A DNA stretch of 64,000 nucleotides from assembly GCA_002794785.1 (NCBI GenBank), contig NBBA01000005.1, positions 2,046,001 to 2,110,000 on the forward strand, written 5' to 3'. Made by a program: the position numbers and the translations under genes. Under the pieces are notes generated by a model, which saw nothing but the letters and a program-made list of their open reading frames with translations, was not told where the DNA came from and searched no databases. The DNA is from Coniferiporia sulphurascens (taxonomy: Eukaryota > Basidiomycota > Agaricomycetes > Hymenochaetales > Hymenochaetaceae). Below are positions 35,117-47,382 of the stretch, piece by piece. Every line of letters starts with the position of its first letter. Within the stretch, counting starts at the first letter, position 1.

Positions 35117-37695
35117 TGTGGTCCATGCTGATGCGGATCTCACCTCCCCCCCTTTTTTGCCCCTCACGATGAACTGTATCCCATCCACTTTCTTTTGCAC
35201 GAACGCTGGGTCTTGTTGTCTTGTCTCCTACCTGGCAATCACCTTGCTAAAACGAACCATTGTATTAATATCCTTATAAAGCCCCGATTCATAGACGTGT
35301 CCTAGTGACCGTCCCCCCTTCCTACCTTGTTGTTCGCTCTGCTGATCCCGTGCCCGTATCCGTATTCGCATCCTCCATCCTTCTCCGCCTCCTTTATCTC
35401 CTCCCTTCCCCGCATTTGTGTGCTATGGATGCTGTCCCATGGCAGTCTTAATACCCTTTTTGAGACCTCGTCGTACCGTCGTTTCGTCCGTTCGTTCGTC
35501 ATCCTACATACATGCATCTATTATTATGGGGTATGTGGGGTCTGCGGCCTCTATTTCCCCACTTTTCATTGTGCTGGCGTGTGCGCCGATCGGGCATGCT
35601 TGTCCTGGCGACATTGACTGATGGGTGCCATCTCCTACCCGCTGTCCGGGGCGCAGAACAAGGACATCTGAGCACACAGGTAATAACAATTGCTTGCCAC
35701 GGTAGGGTACTTGGAGCTTTGCGGAGGGTCATGCCGAAACTGAAGGGACGTCCATTGATGACCCCAACTACGTACCGGGCGACTTGGAATACCATAGAAC
35801 CAAGTGAAAAGGGGACCAGTCCTCGTTGGATGTATTGAGGTCGGGTAAGGAAGCGGAGTATGTGCCAAACGTCTTCGGGTACTTCAGACAGATGAAACGC
35901 TTTGAAGGGAGTCGAGGGACAAAGAGGACGATTTCATTCTCTCCGAGTAGGGGGATTTTCGGCTTATTGGCAAAGCAAGACACCCTTTTCCCTTTACCGC
36001 TGTGACAAGAGGGAACGTAAATTCCGAATGTACGATAGCCCGGATGATGGCAGTACAAAGCAGTGCTAAGAACTCCGTGGAATGGTCAAGGGCCCTAGTA
36101 ACAAACTCGATAGGAAGTGCGGTGAGCGAGTGTGGTTAGCGATCGGCCATAACGTTCGTCCAATGGTTCCCGGCAAAGTCTTTTCTGATCTGGTGTTCTG
36201 CTGCTATGAGTAAGCGCTTACAGAAACTTACTTTCTATGTAGTGACAAGCTGTGCTTTTGGAAGTTGAAGCGGATTTGTGCGCTGCACAACTCATTGAAT
36301 GCAGTTAGCTAGGTACCGTGGGGCAGGTTGGAGGCGTATAAGGTGGGTGAGACCTCTAGCATCGCTGGTCTGGTCGAAGTGCTACTCGGAGAGGCGCATA
36401 TTCCGCAGCTGAGGAGTTCCAAAGCTCAGATATTTCATAGTATAATTTTCAAGCGCCAACATTGGCCGTCCCAGCGGGGAGGGAGTATTGTCCCATACAT
36501 AGTATGAGTCTTTAAGGATTAAAGGTCGATACGCCTCCCCTTTTGGAGCTAACTCCAGTAGTACGGCTTCAGAAATAAATTCAAATCGGAGAACCTTGCG
36601 GGGGCGCAAACCTCCCAAGTCAGGACTGAAGTAAGACATTTGATTGACCGCCTTCTCAAGCCTCACCCTCGAAAACCATACCACTGTAAGCACATAATAT
36701 CACTGCGTGTGGGACTGTGGTGGAATTATAGGGAAAACCTCTTAAGGATGAGACCCAGAACGGTAGCGGGCCAGGTCAAGCCGAACACCCTTTTCACAGC
36801 AAGGAGGTTGAGCTTAGCGCAACACAGTAGAGTAGAAAAGTCTTGAGACTGATAAATTACTTATTGCCTATAAACGGCATTCATTGACCCGGATGTTGAT
36901 GCACACTCCCTGTTAGGCGTCATTGGGTCGTGGCCGTATGAGGATAATTTCTTTTCCGGATGAAACCTGCCGTTTTCTATTCTCCTCGCCCCAGTACAAG
37001 CCCATGTCGTCAAGGAGAGAGATTTTTTCGGAAGTGAGCACCTCCAGAGCAAGTAATACCCATATTTCAACCACACTAGAAAAGTAAGCCGTATCCGAAG
37101 AGTCCCAAGGCCATATCGGTCGCGTCGGCGGAGAAAAAGTCCAGCTGCAGATCGACAAGCTTGCCAAAGAAATCGTGTGTAAAAGGCGACTGAGAGTCAT
37201 TTGATGCACCTAGGCTTCTATAGAAGCCTAGACATCGCAGGAAACTTGAATAGTGAGTAGACAAACCGAAAGACATGGTGCAGCGAGCCGGGCCCACATA
37301 TCGGTATCGGTGCCGCGGATATAGATCGCAGATAATTGTTTGTCTTCAATTTTGGGGCACTTTCGTTCGATGCGAGAAGAATACAAGTCATAGTAGCCGC
37401 GATGAGAGAAGTTCGAAGGACCCAGCTGTCGTGTTCAATAAATCTGACCAGATGCAAGTATGTAAACAGGATATTACGAGCCGCGGCAGCAAATTTGAAA
37501 TTGAAATCCAAAATCGATCGCACGGACACGTGCACTACGAGACGCGACGCGCTTCTCCACCAGTGGGTGACTTGCTCGTGTTTCTCTCGTGGAGTCGCAG
37601 CCTGCTGCCTGCTCCTGACTAACACATTTCAATTCTTGCCACGTCCTTGCATTTTCTCCATTATTGATGACAACGCTCTGAAAGAATAAGTCCGA
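35117..37695. other. Gene-poor 2.6-kb interval
   Basis: No gene can be supported, although the interval is long for this genome. Minus-strand frames at 35,768-36,058, 36,382-36,693 and 37,076-37,297 read through fairly protein-like stretches (for example AYRPLILKDSYYVWDN and THDFFGKLVDLQLDFFSAD), but they cannot be joined by splice signals and match no family known to me. They may be remnants of a decayed gene or an unrecognised gene. A perfect 22-bp palindrome is at 37,210-37,231. Confidence 0.4.
37210..37231. repeat. Perfect 22-bp palindrome
   Basis: The half-site CTAGGCTTCTA is followed immediately by its exact reverse complement TAGAAGCCTAG, with no spacer. It lies in the gene-poor interval upstream of the lipase gene. 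Confidence 0.75.
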
Positions 37696-40278
37696 ATGAC
37701 ATCTAAATGGGAAAGCTACTCGAGGCTCGGGCTAAAGGTCACGTCAACGGCAACATCGGTCGGGTTTTCTGCAGCGAAGCTGGGAACAAAGTTAGGGGTG
37801 AGCCTCTCCGTATTGTATCGATTGTTAGCGGGCCTGAACCAGCCGCAGTTTGGCATTGCGAGAGGGGTGACATCGACTGCTGCTGGTGTGGCAGGCTACC
37901 CATTCGGCGTCGGACCAGTCCTCGGAGGTGCTGGTGAGTGTCCATTTCCTCTGTCCTTGAGTATTATAAGCCGACCTCAGGTTTCGCAGTTTCCGTCGTA
38001 TTCACTCTTGCAGAGCATGTTGCACTTGCGCCTATTCTGTTCGGCGAGACTCTCACGTCAACGTCACTGGTAGCCGCAGAGTCCTCTATCGACGTTTTTA
38101 GTACCATGTTCCCCGGGAGCGATGAGGCATCATTTTCACTCGCCTCGTTCGCTGCGTTAGTAAAGCGCGAGTGGAACGAACCCGCGTTATGGGAGCAGCT
38201 TCCAAAAGAAAGGTACAGCATCACCGAGACTGGACAAGCCTTGATTGCCTGGGGCGCACTGCAGGGCGTAACGGATGAATGGAAGGAAAAATGCTGGTTC
38301 AAAGTGCTGAAAGAAATTGACGTCAATGACATGGAAGAGAAGTCAGGCTTAGGAGAGCGAACGATGTCGCGAATCAGGATAACAGGCGATGATATGCTAC
38401 CTCGCGACGACGGACAAATAATTACAGCTGAGATTGAGGATATGGATTCGTTGTTAAGCAAGACTAATAATACCCTGCTGGCGCCCACTTCGCCACCTCG
38501 GGTTTCTCATTCCAGGCTCAAGGCGAACCTCCGACGACTGTCCAAAATGGTGCTCGCTGGCTATGGAGGTGCAGGACTCATCTTCTTTGGTGTCTCCTTT
38601 ACGCCAAAACCACCCGCACCGTCCAGCGCCACCCCGAACCCCTTGCATGAAAACGCACGGACATTCGAGGAACACACGCTTGCGGATGCTGTTGATGCTT
38701 CCGAGCGCGAGGCATCTTCATCATTCCTACATCCTGCACCAGCGCCCGCGTCTCCAGAGAAGTCATATTCCTGGTGGAACGTACTTCTTGGACGGCATGA
38801 CCGCGAAATATTCGAAGGATACGCGTTTACGCCCGCTACAGTGCGTGAGGACCGCCGACGCCGACGACACAAGAGAAATGAGTCGATATCGTCAACGGAT
38901 AAGGTGCCAACGGCCGTCGTGAGCACAGAGAAGCATATTCCACGTTACTGGGTGCTAACAGACCATGGACGCCGCCAAGTTGTACTTGTCTTCCGAGGAA
39001 CAATGTCGGTTAACGAGCTCGCGGTCGACCTTACGTGCGATCCGGCGCCCTTCGCACCGGCACGCTCTGATGGCTTCCCGGGTGGCGAAGGGGAAGGAGA
39101 TTCGGATCCGTTTATTGAGATGCCCGGTTCGCTCCCCTTCTTTTCGGACAACCCGTCTCCATCCCCGAAGTGCGAGCCCGAGGGTAAGGATAGCGAGGAA
39201 GAGGGAGAGACATATGATGTACATGGAGGGATTCTGCGCATGTCTCGTGTAATGGGCGCGAAGGGGAAACCGTTGCACCTCGCGGTTCGACGGGCCCTCT
39301 ACAAGAACAAAGGATACGGTATGTACGACGGACCCTGAGGAAATAGAGCCATGTCTTACATCTCCCAGAGCTTATACTGACAGGGCACAGCCTTGGCGCA
39401 GGAGTAGCTGCATTGCTCGCCCTAGTCAGTGATAAGTTCACTGGATAAACTCAGAGTCTTACCATTCCTGCAGACATGGGCAAATCCCGAGACGTGTCTC
39501 ACGGTGCACTCAAGTGGTCTCCCCGTAGGACGAAAGGTGTCTGCGTATTGCTTCGCTCCTCCGTGCGCATTTATCCTCCCTGGTATTATCAAAATAATGA
39601 CATTAATGTTCACTTCACAACTCAGCTGCCTCGTCTCACCTGCGCTTTCCACTCTGTCCAGCAAGCTCATTACATCATTCGTCTATTCGCATGATATTGT
39701 TTCTCGGCTCTCCCTCGGTTCTGTGCGCGACATGAATCGCGTTGCCTCTTGGCTGTGCGAGGCTAACAATGGTCAAGCGGGAAAGATTGCTAGGAAGAGC
39801 GGTAAGCAAGAAGGGTATACAGCCGTAACCAAACGCGCCATGAAATGGCGTGCAGGGTACGGGAGCCCGGATGACCCAGATTGGGTGCGTTGATTCTGTG
39901 ACCGGAAGAAAATGACTGACAGTAAGGCTACTCCAGTTCCTCTCTGTTCGTAAGACACTGGAAGCAAATATGGTCATGGCCGACCTCTTCCCCGCCGGCC
40001 GTGTGTTGTGGGCAATACGGGATGGGGATTTGCACCCATCACACCGTCTTTCACCCGACACATCGTCAAGCGAGCCGTCATCTGGTGTACCAGCAGACAA
40101 GGTGCGCTTGTTTGAAGTCCTCGATGTAGAAAAGATGTTCGGGCAGATTGTGTTTGCCCGCGACATGTTAAGGCAAGTAATTTTATACAAAGGACATTTG
40201 GAGAAATGCTCATTCAAGCCGCCGCACAGTTCACACCTCCCTCACCAGTACGATCGTGTTCTACACGAATTATTGTAA
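37696..40278 (+). CDS. Class 3 lipase (sn1-specific diacylglycerol lipase-like)
   Basis: Alpha/beta-hydrolase of the lipase class 3 family, 751 residues. Exons are 37696-37933, 37990-39318, 39369-39424, 39474-39562, 39626-39884, 39937-40172 and 40230-40278. The N-terminus is Gly/Ala-rich and possibly membrane-associated. A long regulatory region follows, then the core: YWVLTDHGRRQVVLVFRGTMS (oxyanion strand), a Glu/Ser-rich insert, YDVHGGILRMS, and the nucleophile elbow LTGHSLGAGVAALLAL. The downstream FVYSHDIVSRLSLG carries the probable catalytic Asp, and the C-terminus has HLPHQYDRVLHELL, whose His is a candidate third residue. The last intron (40173-40229) has a GC donor (gcaagt), which is the only way to reach that ending in frame. 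The substrate is inferred from family likeness. Confidence 0.9.
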
Positions 40279-40543
40279 AGCTGTTGTGCATTAAATCGCA
40301 TCATTCCTACAGTATCCGCGCGCACTGTATCCTTACACTACTCTCGGACGCATCCCTGCACTACTCTTTTTGTCTTGTAGCATAGCTCATTGCATGTAGA
40401 ACCCTGTTGTATGTAGAACTGTTTCTAATAATATAGTAGATCAAGACGCTCAGGCAAGGGCCAGGGCTGGCATGAACGGAACCCACAAGCAGTAGGCAGG
40501 TGCGAATCCCATGGAGGATGTGCACCATAAGACCGACAGGATG

Positions 40544-40983
40544 TCAATCCTGGTCTGTTTGATCTCTTGGACGATACCGTATGCCACGGTCATTAAGTTC
40601 CTGCTCAACATCGTCGGGTATCCGACCCTTCACGCGTACGGCATACATCCCACGTACGTATTTCGCTGTATGACAAGACCATTTGCCATAGAAATAAGGA
40701 AATAAGACACAAGAAAAGGGTGAAGATACGCACACGTCCGCTGCCAGCGTGCAACCCAGCTCGTCTCGGGATCGATGACGGCGACGACGCCGTCAAAGTG
40801 TGTCGTCGTGCATGATAGCACACGGTCTTGCGACTGTTTCATCTGCATAACTTCTTCGCAGTTCGGGCACCCATTCCGCCGAAAGTCTATAGGGCTCTGG
40901 ATAATCGAGCACAGAAGGCAGGCGCGCAGCTGGCGTGCGCGAGCGTTCGACGGGATCAGGGCGGCAGGCTGAGCGTCGGCCAT
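40544..40983 (-). CDS. SPT4: Transcription elongation factor Spt4
   Basis: Small zinc-binding partner of Spt5 (DSIF), a processivity factor for RNA polymerase II; 123 residues. Exons 40983-40734 and 40665-40544 are separated by a 68-nt intron. The zinc-binding Cys pairs are CLLC and CPNC, with the signature DFRRNGCPNCEE between them. The core continues with CTTTHFDGVVAVIDPETSWVARWQR and SKYVRGMYAVRVKGRIPDDV, and the C-terminus is YRPRDQTDQD. Placing the donor at the second GT (after CAG CGG ACG T) restores the conserved QRTSKYVRG. The start codon is 127 bp from that of the mitochondrial carrier on the other strand, so the two must share a short bidirectional promoter. Confidence 0.95.
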
Positions 40984-41110
40984 GGTGGTGGTTGAGCTAC
41001 GAGTACTAGAAAGACGCGGCGCGGATGTACAAAACGGGATTTATTTCTAAGTCGAATTTGGGTTGAGATATCCTCTTACTCACCGCTACCACTGGCAGCA
41101 ACCGCCACAT

Positions 41111-42501
41111 ATGAGCAATGTCGGGCAGCACCTGCTGTCGGGTTTGTCCTTTCTATGCATATAAATTATATTGCGTTTTATTGATAATAATGCAGGCGGG
41201 CTCTCGGGGCTAGCCTCAACCATTTTCTTGCAGCCGTGTCAGTACCTCTCCTCTCTGAATTTGTCATACGCGTCGTACTTATAATTCCGTATTCTTAGTT
41301 GACCTCTTAAAAACGCGTATCCAGCAGACTGATGGCCGCCTGGATAGCCGGTTTGTACCTCCCTACATGTCCTCGTTTATCTGTCTTGTTCAATCGCGCC
41401 CTCTCAAGACAGAGAGTCAGCGTGTTCCGGGTTGCTCGGGACGTCATTGCCGCCGATGGTGCAGCGGGCTTGTGGAGGGGTACTGTACCTTCGCTATTCA
41501 GGTGAGCAGTCCTATTCCCTCTGCCTTGGGTCTGTATTAAAGTAACGAATTTTTTTCTTCCCAAGAAATGTGCCAGGCGTAGCCCTGTACATGACTTCTC
41601 TTAGTCACGCACGGATGGCTATGGCCAAGACGCCGTACTTCGTCATTGCTCCACTAGCTTTAGATGGTTCTTCCCAGTCTGGCTCCGTGCTCCCCAAGCT
41701 TTCGACCCAGGGGAATCTGCTCGCCGGAGCCGTGACGCGTGTCGCGGTCGGTTTCGTGCTCAATCCCTTCTCCGTTCTCAAGGCGCGCTTCGAGGTAATT
41801 GTACTTCACCCTTTCTTCCATATTATGTCTAACTGCGACAAAACCATTATTAGAGCAACATCTATAGCTCGCGGTACAATTCGTTCCCGCGCGCATTTGC
41901 CTCACTTGTCCGCTCGGGACCTGGTGAGATATTTAAAGGTTTTATCCCATCCGCTATGCGCGATGCTCCCTATGCTGGCATTTTCGTAGCTGTGTACGAG
42001 AGTATAAAGCGCCGGACATGTAAGAGCGTTTTTAAACTTGTATTCGGTCGTTGAAGTTAATAGCTTTCTTTTGTCAGCCCATATTACTCAGTCATCCTCT
42101 GTTCTGTCGTCGACTGGGGTGCATACGTTGTCTGCTGCGAGCGCGGGAGCGATAGCGACCCTCGTAACACATCCATTTGACGTCATAAAGGTCTGATTCT
42201 TCTTACTCAATGTTCCCGGGTGCTCATGGTGAAGTAATTAGACTAAAGTGCAGGTCCGGCAAGAGGACCGATACCATGGTCTCCGACGAACAGTTCGAAC
42301 CATCTGGGAGGTCTGTCCGTCCCCTACGCTTTTGTTCTATTTTGTGCTCATCGTAGTCTATATAAGCAACGCGGAGTTTCTGGCTTCTTCGATGGTGCTG
42401 TGCTTCGCGCATCTCGTAAAGTGCTCAGCTCTACGATCGCATGGGCGGTATACGAGGGGATGCTCATGGTATTGTATGACGGGGATGGACGGACCCATTA
42501 A
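41111..42501 (+). CDS. HEM25: Mitochondrial glycine transporter (SLC25A38/Hem25)
   Basis: Mitochondrial carrier-family protein that imports glycine for heme synthesis; 309 residues. Exons: 41111-41141, 41196-41237, 41299-41350, 41409-41501, 41566-41794, 41854-42019, 42078-42190, 42242-42310 and 42367-42501. The three carrier repeats are visible: LQPFDLLKTRIQQ with DGAAGLWRGTVPSLFRN; LNPFSVLKARFES with GPGEIFKGFIPSAMRDAPYAG; and HPFDVIKTKVQVR with WEQRGVSGFFDGAVLR. The second repeat carries NPF instead of P-x-D, as in Hem25 relatives. The model required the acceptor taattag at 42,241 rather than the later tgcag to retain KTKVQ. The start is the first ATG in frame with the repeat; an upstream ATG cannot be excluded. 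Confidence 0.92.
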
Positions 42502-42644
42502 CAGACTTATTTTCTTTTTTGTTTGGCTTGTTTGTGTTTACGATATTCCCGAAATACTGATCCTCACTCCATTAACCATCATTTTTCAGACATCTACGCA
42601 TTGTGTTCGTTGTTGTGCATGCTCAATAAATTAATATGATACAC

Positions 42645-44365
42645 TCATGAGTATTCCTTCTGGATGAATTTAGCAATTGTTTGCAGTTGAATGTTAGATG
42701 TCCCTTCGTAGATTGCTCCCTGTAATATCGTCAATGTGAGCTCTCGAACAAAAAAATCATAAACACGTACGATCTTTGAGTCTCTCCAGTACTTCTCAAT
42801 CCCCGTCTCCCGCGTAAAGCCGACCCCGCCAGCCCACTCGATGGCCGCACCACTTACACGTTGTGCTACTTGACTCGCGGCAAGTTTCGCCATAGCCGCC
42901 TCCTTCGCGAAGCTCCGACCCTCTTCCTTTCGTCGTGCAGCGTTGTATATGAGTAAGCGCGCACCGGCGATGTCTGTTGCAGCTTGTGCAATCTGGAACG
43001 CCATGCCCTGGAAGGTACCTACGGGTTGCCCGAATTGTACGCGCTGGTAGGTGTATGGTACGGCCTTGTCGAAGGCGCCCTGAGCAAGACCAATCATCTG
43101 AGCAGCGATACCGATGCGACCTACAATGTCACATTAGCTCGGTAATTTGATTGAATTATTCAACGCAAGTACCCTCGTTTAAACATTCGATGGCAATCTA
43201 AAAATAAACGTATTAGGCGTCTTCTACCAAACGGAGAACATACGTAATACGAACCTTGTATCCTTGTCCGATACCACCAATAACGTTTTCAGCCGGAACT
43301 TTCAGGTCATCGAAATTGAGTGTGCAAGTTGAGGATGCGCGGATGCCGAGCTTCTGCTCTTTCTTCGCAATCTGTATCCCCATGTCTTTCGTCGCGGCAA
43401 AGCATGTTATCCCCTTGTACCCCTTGCTCGGATCCACCTGTCATGGCATAATTGAGACATGTCTATCTCATAGTCACAGTTTGTGCCCAATGAATAAGGA
43501 CGTACATTAGCGAATATGAGGAACACCTCGGCTTCATAGGAGTTGGTGATCCACATCTTTGATCCGTTAATTATCCAGTGGTCTCCTTGCTTAGTTGCTC
43601 TTGTTTGTAGTGCGAACGCGTCGGACCCAGACGCAGGTTCAGAGAGGCAGAAAGACCCAACCTATCTCAGAGTATTTAGAAAGAGAGAAATACAGGGTAG
43701 TCAGTATGACGTACACTTCCTTCTGCAAGCATACTTAAGAACTTCTCTTTCTGTTCTTTCGTCCCGTGCGTTCTGAATATCGTATTTACGAGTGTGTTGT
43801 GGACGTCACACAATACGGAAACGGAGGGGTCGACCTTCGCCAATTCTTCAATAGCGATGATGGCGGCGGTAAAGGAGGCTTCGGATCCGCCGTAATCTGC
43901 TGGCGTTTCAATCCCCATTAACTTCAGGGCGCACATCAGTTAACCAAATAACAGTGACGAGAAAGTATGTTGAACGTACCCCTTGCTCGTACAAGCCTTT
44001 AATGATTTCCGGGTCCATCATCTCGTTCTCGTCCATCTCGCGTACCTTCGGGCCTACCACCTCAGTGGAGAATCTCCTCACTGCAGAGACGATAAAGATA
44101 CATGTGAAATAGATTCAAAATACAAAAAGTATTTACCGGCTTCTTGTAGCATGAGCTCTTCGTCTGTGAACGTGTCGAGCGAGTTCAACGGGCCTTCCGC
44201 TCGAGAAACGCGCGTCGTGGAGAAAGAGCACGAAGCGCTCTGTCTGTGTGCGTACCTTCAGAACGTGATTGTACCTATCTGAAATCTTGGGACTCACCTA
44301 AGGCTCGTCTGCGCCGTTCGTGCAAGCCTCAGAGGGCGTGCGGCTCGGATGGCGGAACGAAGCAT
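42645..44365 (-). CDS. Short/branched-chain acyl-CoA dehydrogenase, mitochondrial
   Basis: FAD flavoenzyme that introduces a 2,3 double bond into short or branched acyl-CoA during fatty or amino acid breakdown; 423 residues. Exons: 44365-44298, 44243-44137, 44080-43980, 43921-43715, 43661-43506, 43437-43255, 43197-43173, 43120-42771 and 42719-42645. The N-terminus is Arg/Ala-rich ([18 protein letters not shown]), as in a mitochondrial presequence. Family motifs include [49 protein letters not shown] and [15 protein letters not shown], whose Glu is the catalytic base in this family. Exon 7 is only 25 nt. ACADSB is the closest animal relative I recall; the exact chain-length specificity cannot be read from sequence. 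Confidence 0.93.
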
Positions 44366-44613
44366 ATTCGGGAAGGTGTATGTATCGGAGTAAGATGAAA
44401 GGTCGCGGTATTTTATAGCAATCGTAAGCTCGTCAACGACGGTAGGATGACTGTAGCTTTGAGACCGTCTGTGACCTACGAGAGCCGCCCGGGTTCCGAC
44501 TATACGAGCAGCATGTGGGGGAATCCGAATGAGGCAGTCCTTAATTCACATGCTTATGCCGGCACTGATTTGATAAACAGGACCCTGGATCTGCTTGATC
44601 AGCAACCATCATC

Positions 44614-45437
44614 ATGGGTCTCCTCACGATTATTCGAAAAAATAGGATGAAAGAGAGGGAGATGCGCATCTTGTTCCTGTAAACACTCTCACCATCGCCC
44701 TGAAAATTAGTTCTTATGAGACCTCATTGTCAAAAGTGGCCTAGACAACGCGGGAAAGACGACAATTCTCAAGAAACTGAACGATGAAGATGTCATGTCT
44801 GTTAGCCCGACACTAGGATTCAACATTAAAACATTCGTTCATGGACGGTAGGCGCTATAACGGCTGACCTACCCGAGAACAATTCACTAACAATATACCT
44901 ACAGATATACACTAAATATCTGTGAGTCAACCACAGCTCGCTACTAAAATCTCAAGTTCTTAATCGCTACCGGCTAGGGGATGTCGGCGGCCAAAGAACC
45001 CTCCGTCCTTACTGGAGAAATTACTTTGAACAGACGGACGCTATCGTGTGGGTCGTTGACTCTGGGGACAGACTGCGCATGTCTGATTGCAAAGGAGAGC
45101 TACACAAACTACTTACAGAAGACGTCAGAACATTTTATTTCCTTGGCTCATCTCCAGTGATCTTATATTTCATATGAAGCGCCTAGCAGGTGCATCTCTA
45201 CTCATATTTGCGAACAAGCAAGACATACAAGGCTCGATGTCCGAGGCAGAGATCCGTGATGTGCTCGATCTATCTTCTATACGGTCGCACAACTGGCGCA
45301 TTCTACCCTGCAGCGCGATGACGGGAAAGAACCTCGTGGAGGGCCTTGACTGGGTCGTCGGAGATATTGCAAGGAGGCTGTACTACAGCACAACAGTCGT
45401 ACAGGAGACACCCAGCCACACTGTGACCGTCCCCTAG
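44614..45437 (+). CDS. ARL2: ADP-ribosylation factor-like GTPase Arl2
   Basis: Small GTPase of the Arf family; Arl2 (yeast Cin4) acts with tubulin cofactors in tubulin folding. Exons 44614-44678, 44737-44847, 44905-44921, 44978-45123 and 45180-45437 give 198 residues. The N-terminus [20 protein letters not shown] matches Arl2. GTPase motifs are P-loop GLDNAGKTT, switch I around [27 protein letters not shown] (switch II), ANKQD and the final base motif CSAMTG. The 17-nt exon at 44905-44921 supplies the TLNI beta strand and is required for frame. The C-terminal tail beyond the GTPase fold is slightly longer than usual. The gene is divergent from the acyl-CoA dehydrogenase gene (248 bp between start codons). 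Confidence 0.94.
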
Positions 45438-45723
45438 GACCTCCCACGACTCCCCGGCCGTTCCCAGCATAAAAAAATACAACGTATCCAGTTCAATTGC
45501 CAGCCATGACATACTAGGCACTACAATTAGATGTGTACATGTACTTCTAGTTCTAGATATACGAGGAGGGTGTCCGTGTCCGTTTATAAAGTACAGTTAA
45601 ACGCCAGAAATGAAACAGGGACTCGAAGGCAATTAGACGAGGCGACCACAAGACAAAACAAAAATGCCAGGAGAGTGTTCCAGAGAAGCTAGCTCTAGAA
45701 AGACGAACATCTCAGATAAATTT

Positions 45724-46932
45724 TCAAGGTGGTGACGTCTTGGATGGCATGCCAGTAAAGTCTTCCATCCCAAACCAGGATGGAATCTGCAACCACACGC
45801 GCTCACGAGCGGCCTTTACTGATTGCGCAAAGTCCATTTTGCACGCTGCACAGATTTTGAGGCTGCAGAACTGTGTTCCATCGGAAAAATCCGTGCGGGA
45901 CATCATATCCGCTGCTTGGGTGAGCGAAAAAAGAGGGTCGCAATCACGTCCATTCGCAAGTCCGCCGATGCTACGCAGCAGGTTCAACATAATAAAATAA
46001 AATGACTCGCGACACACACGCCCGCCATCTTGTTCACGGTTATGACAGTCCTCTGCTGGCTCGCGATTGCTCAGTTCGTCTTCGATAAACGTTGCGATGA
46101 CGCGCTGGGCACGCTCACGTCCTAGGAGAGCAACTCGCAAATCGTCCAGCGAAAGATATATAGCTTTTGCCTCCGGACCAGCATCATCGATCCTTCGTTT
46201 TATGGGCCCTTCGGATTTGGAATTGAGTACACCGGCAACGATCTTAGATGGTCCATAGCGACAGAGATCATAAAAAGCGCAAGGGAGAACGTTGGTGATT
46301 CCCATCTCGCGAGCGAAGTTGATGACATGAATTGGATGAGCAAACCGTGCGCGGGGACTATATCGGCCAAAGGTGTCCGTCGCCTCGACCTCCCGAGAAT
46401 CCCAGGAGGCGAGAGTACAAGGCCAGTCGATCATCAGGCGGTTGGCGCAGCGTTCACGCAGATGTTCGACAAAGTACTTTGTCGAGAGCCGTAATACAGC
46501 AGACACGTATTTGAAGTCTGAAGCAGAGAGTTGCCTTAGGTACCTTAGGTGGTGTTAAATTATTCTGGAACAAGGAACATATTATTAATGGCAAACTCAC
46601 AGTCCGTCGTACAAAGCCTTTAGCAAGTACCACAAATCTGTGGGCTGGTCGTGCACCTCGATGATATGACACTCTTCGAACGTGACTTCGTCTGGAGGTT
46701 GAGGTATCGACAGCAAGTCCTCAAACACATCAGAATGGCGCTCGAGAACCCCGCGGTGCACCTTAAAGGCGACATTCCCAGCAAGGAGAATAACGTTCCC
46801 GTCTTTGAACCAAAAATCTGCCTGTCTTGTTCCCGCGCAAAGCGAATTGGATTCGTTGGGCGTCGAGGGACCCGTGCCAACCAACGTAGGGGAGACGCTG
46901 CAAGATGCGCTGCAGGCGAGATCGACGAGCAT
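45724..46932 (-). CDS. BTB/POZ-domain protein
   Basis: Protein of 383 residues from exons 46932-46601 and 46543-45724 with a 57-nt intron. After about 40 residues of leader, the BTB fold begins at FWFKDGNVILLAGNVAFKVHRGVLERHSDVF, with LWYLLKALYDG and KYVSAVLRLSTKYFVEHLRERC following. This is the arrangement seen in the many BTB proteins of mushrooms. The C-terminal ~250 residues contain CAACKMDF and other Cys pairs (CSLKICAACK) but no domain I can name. BTB domains mediate dimerisation and often link substrates to cullin-3 ligases; no role can be assigned here. The start was chosen as the first ATG giving a full BTB domain. Confidence 0.82.
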
Positions 46933-47382
46933 TTTTAGGATAGAAATAAATACGTTTGAAAAGCAGGAAAAAGCAAAGAAAGGTAGAACAAAACAGAACG
47001 GATGGCCGTTGCCTCGAATAAATACGAGACAAAGGCACAGCTCCAGCCCATACTCCGGCGACTCGGATGTTCAGTGGTGCTGGCCAGTCCTAGACAAAAC
47101 TTGATACGGAGGCTGGACTCGCTAGGAGGGTAGTCCGGTAGTCCGAGGCGCTGACAACAAGAGCTGGTTGTAGCTTTTGTCGGAATTGTCTTGATGCGGT
47201 GAATTCAGAGACTTGAGCTTGGATCCCTGCCAGGAAAACTCGAATTTGTGGGCACTGATGATGCGCGATTTAGTTAGCGCCTAGGACTAACTAAGCGCTG
47301 TGAGATGTGACTGACCTTAAGCTTGCTGTTAGCTGACCTTTTGCAGTCATCATCTTTTTTGCCCATTCTGTCTACTTCCTTA
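46933..47382. other. Divergent promoter region of the BTB and fucosyltransferase-like genes
   Basis: About 0.45 kb with no supported gene. The frame of the downstream gene stays open for 60 bp above its first ATG, and a good acceptor (ctgaccttttgcag, ending about 47,346) lies there. An upstream non-coding or short coding exon is therefore possible. Confidence 0.4.
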
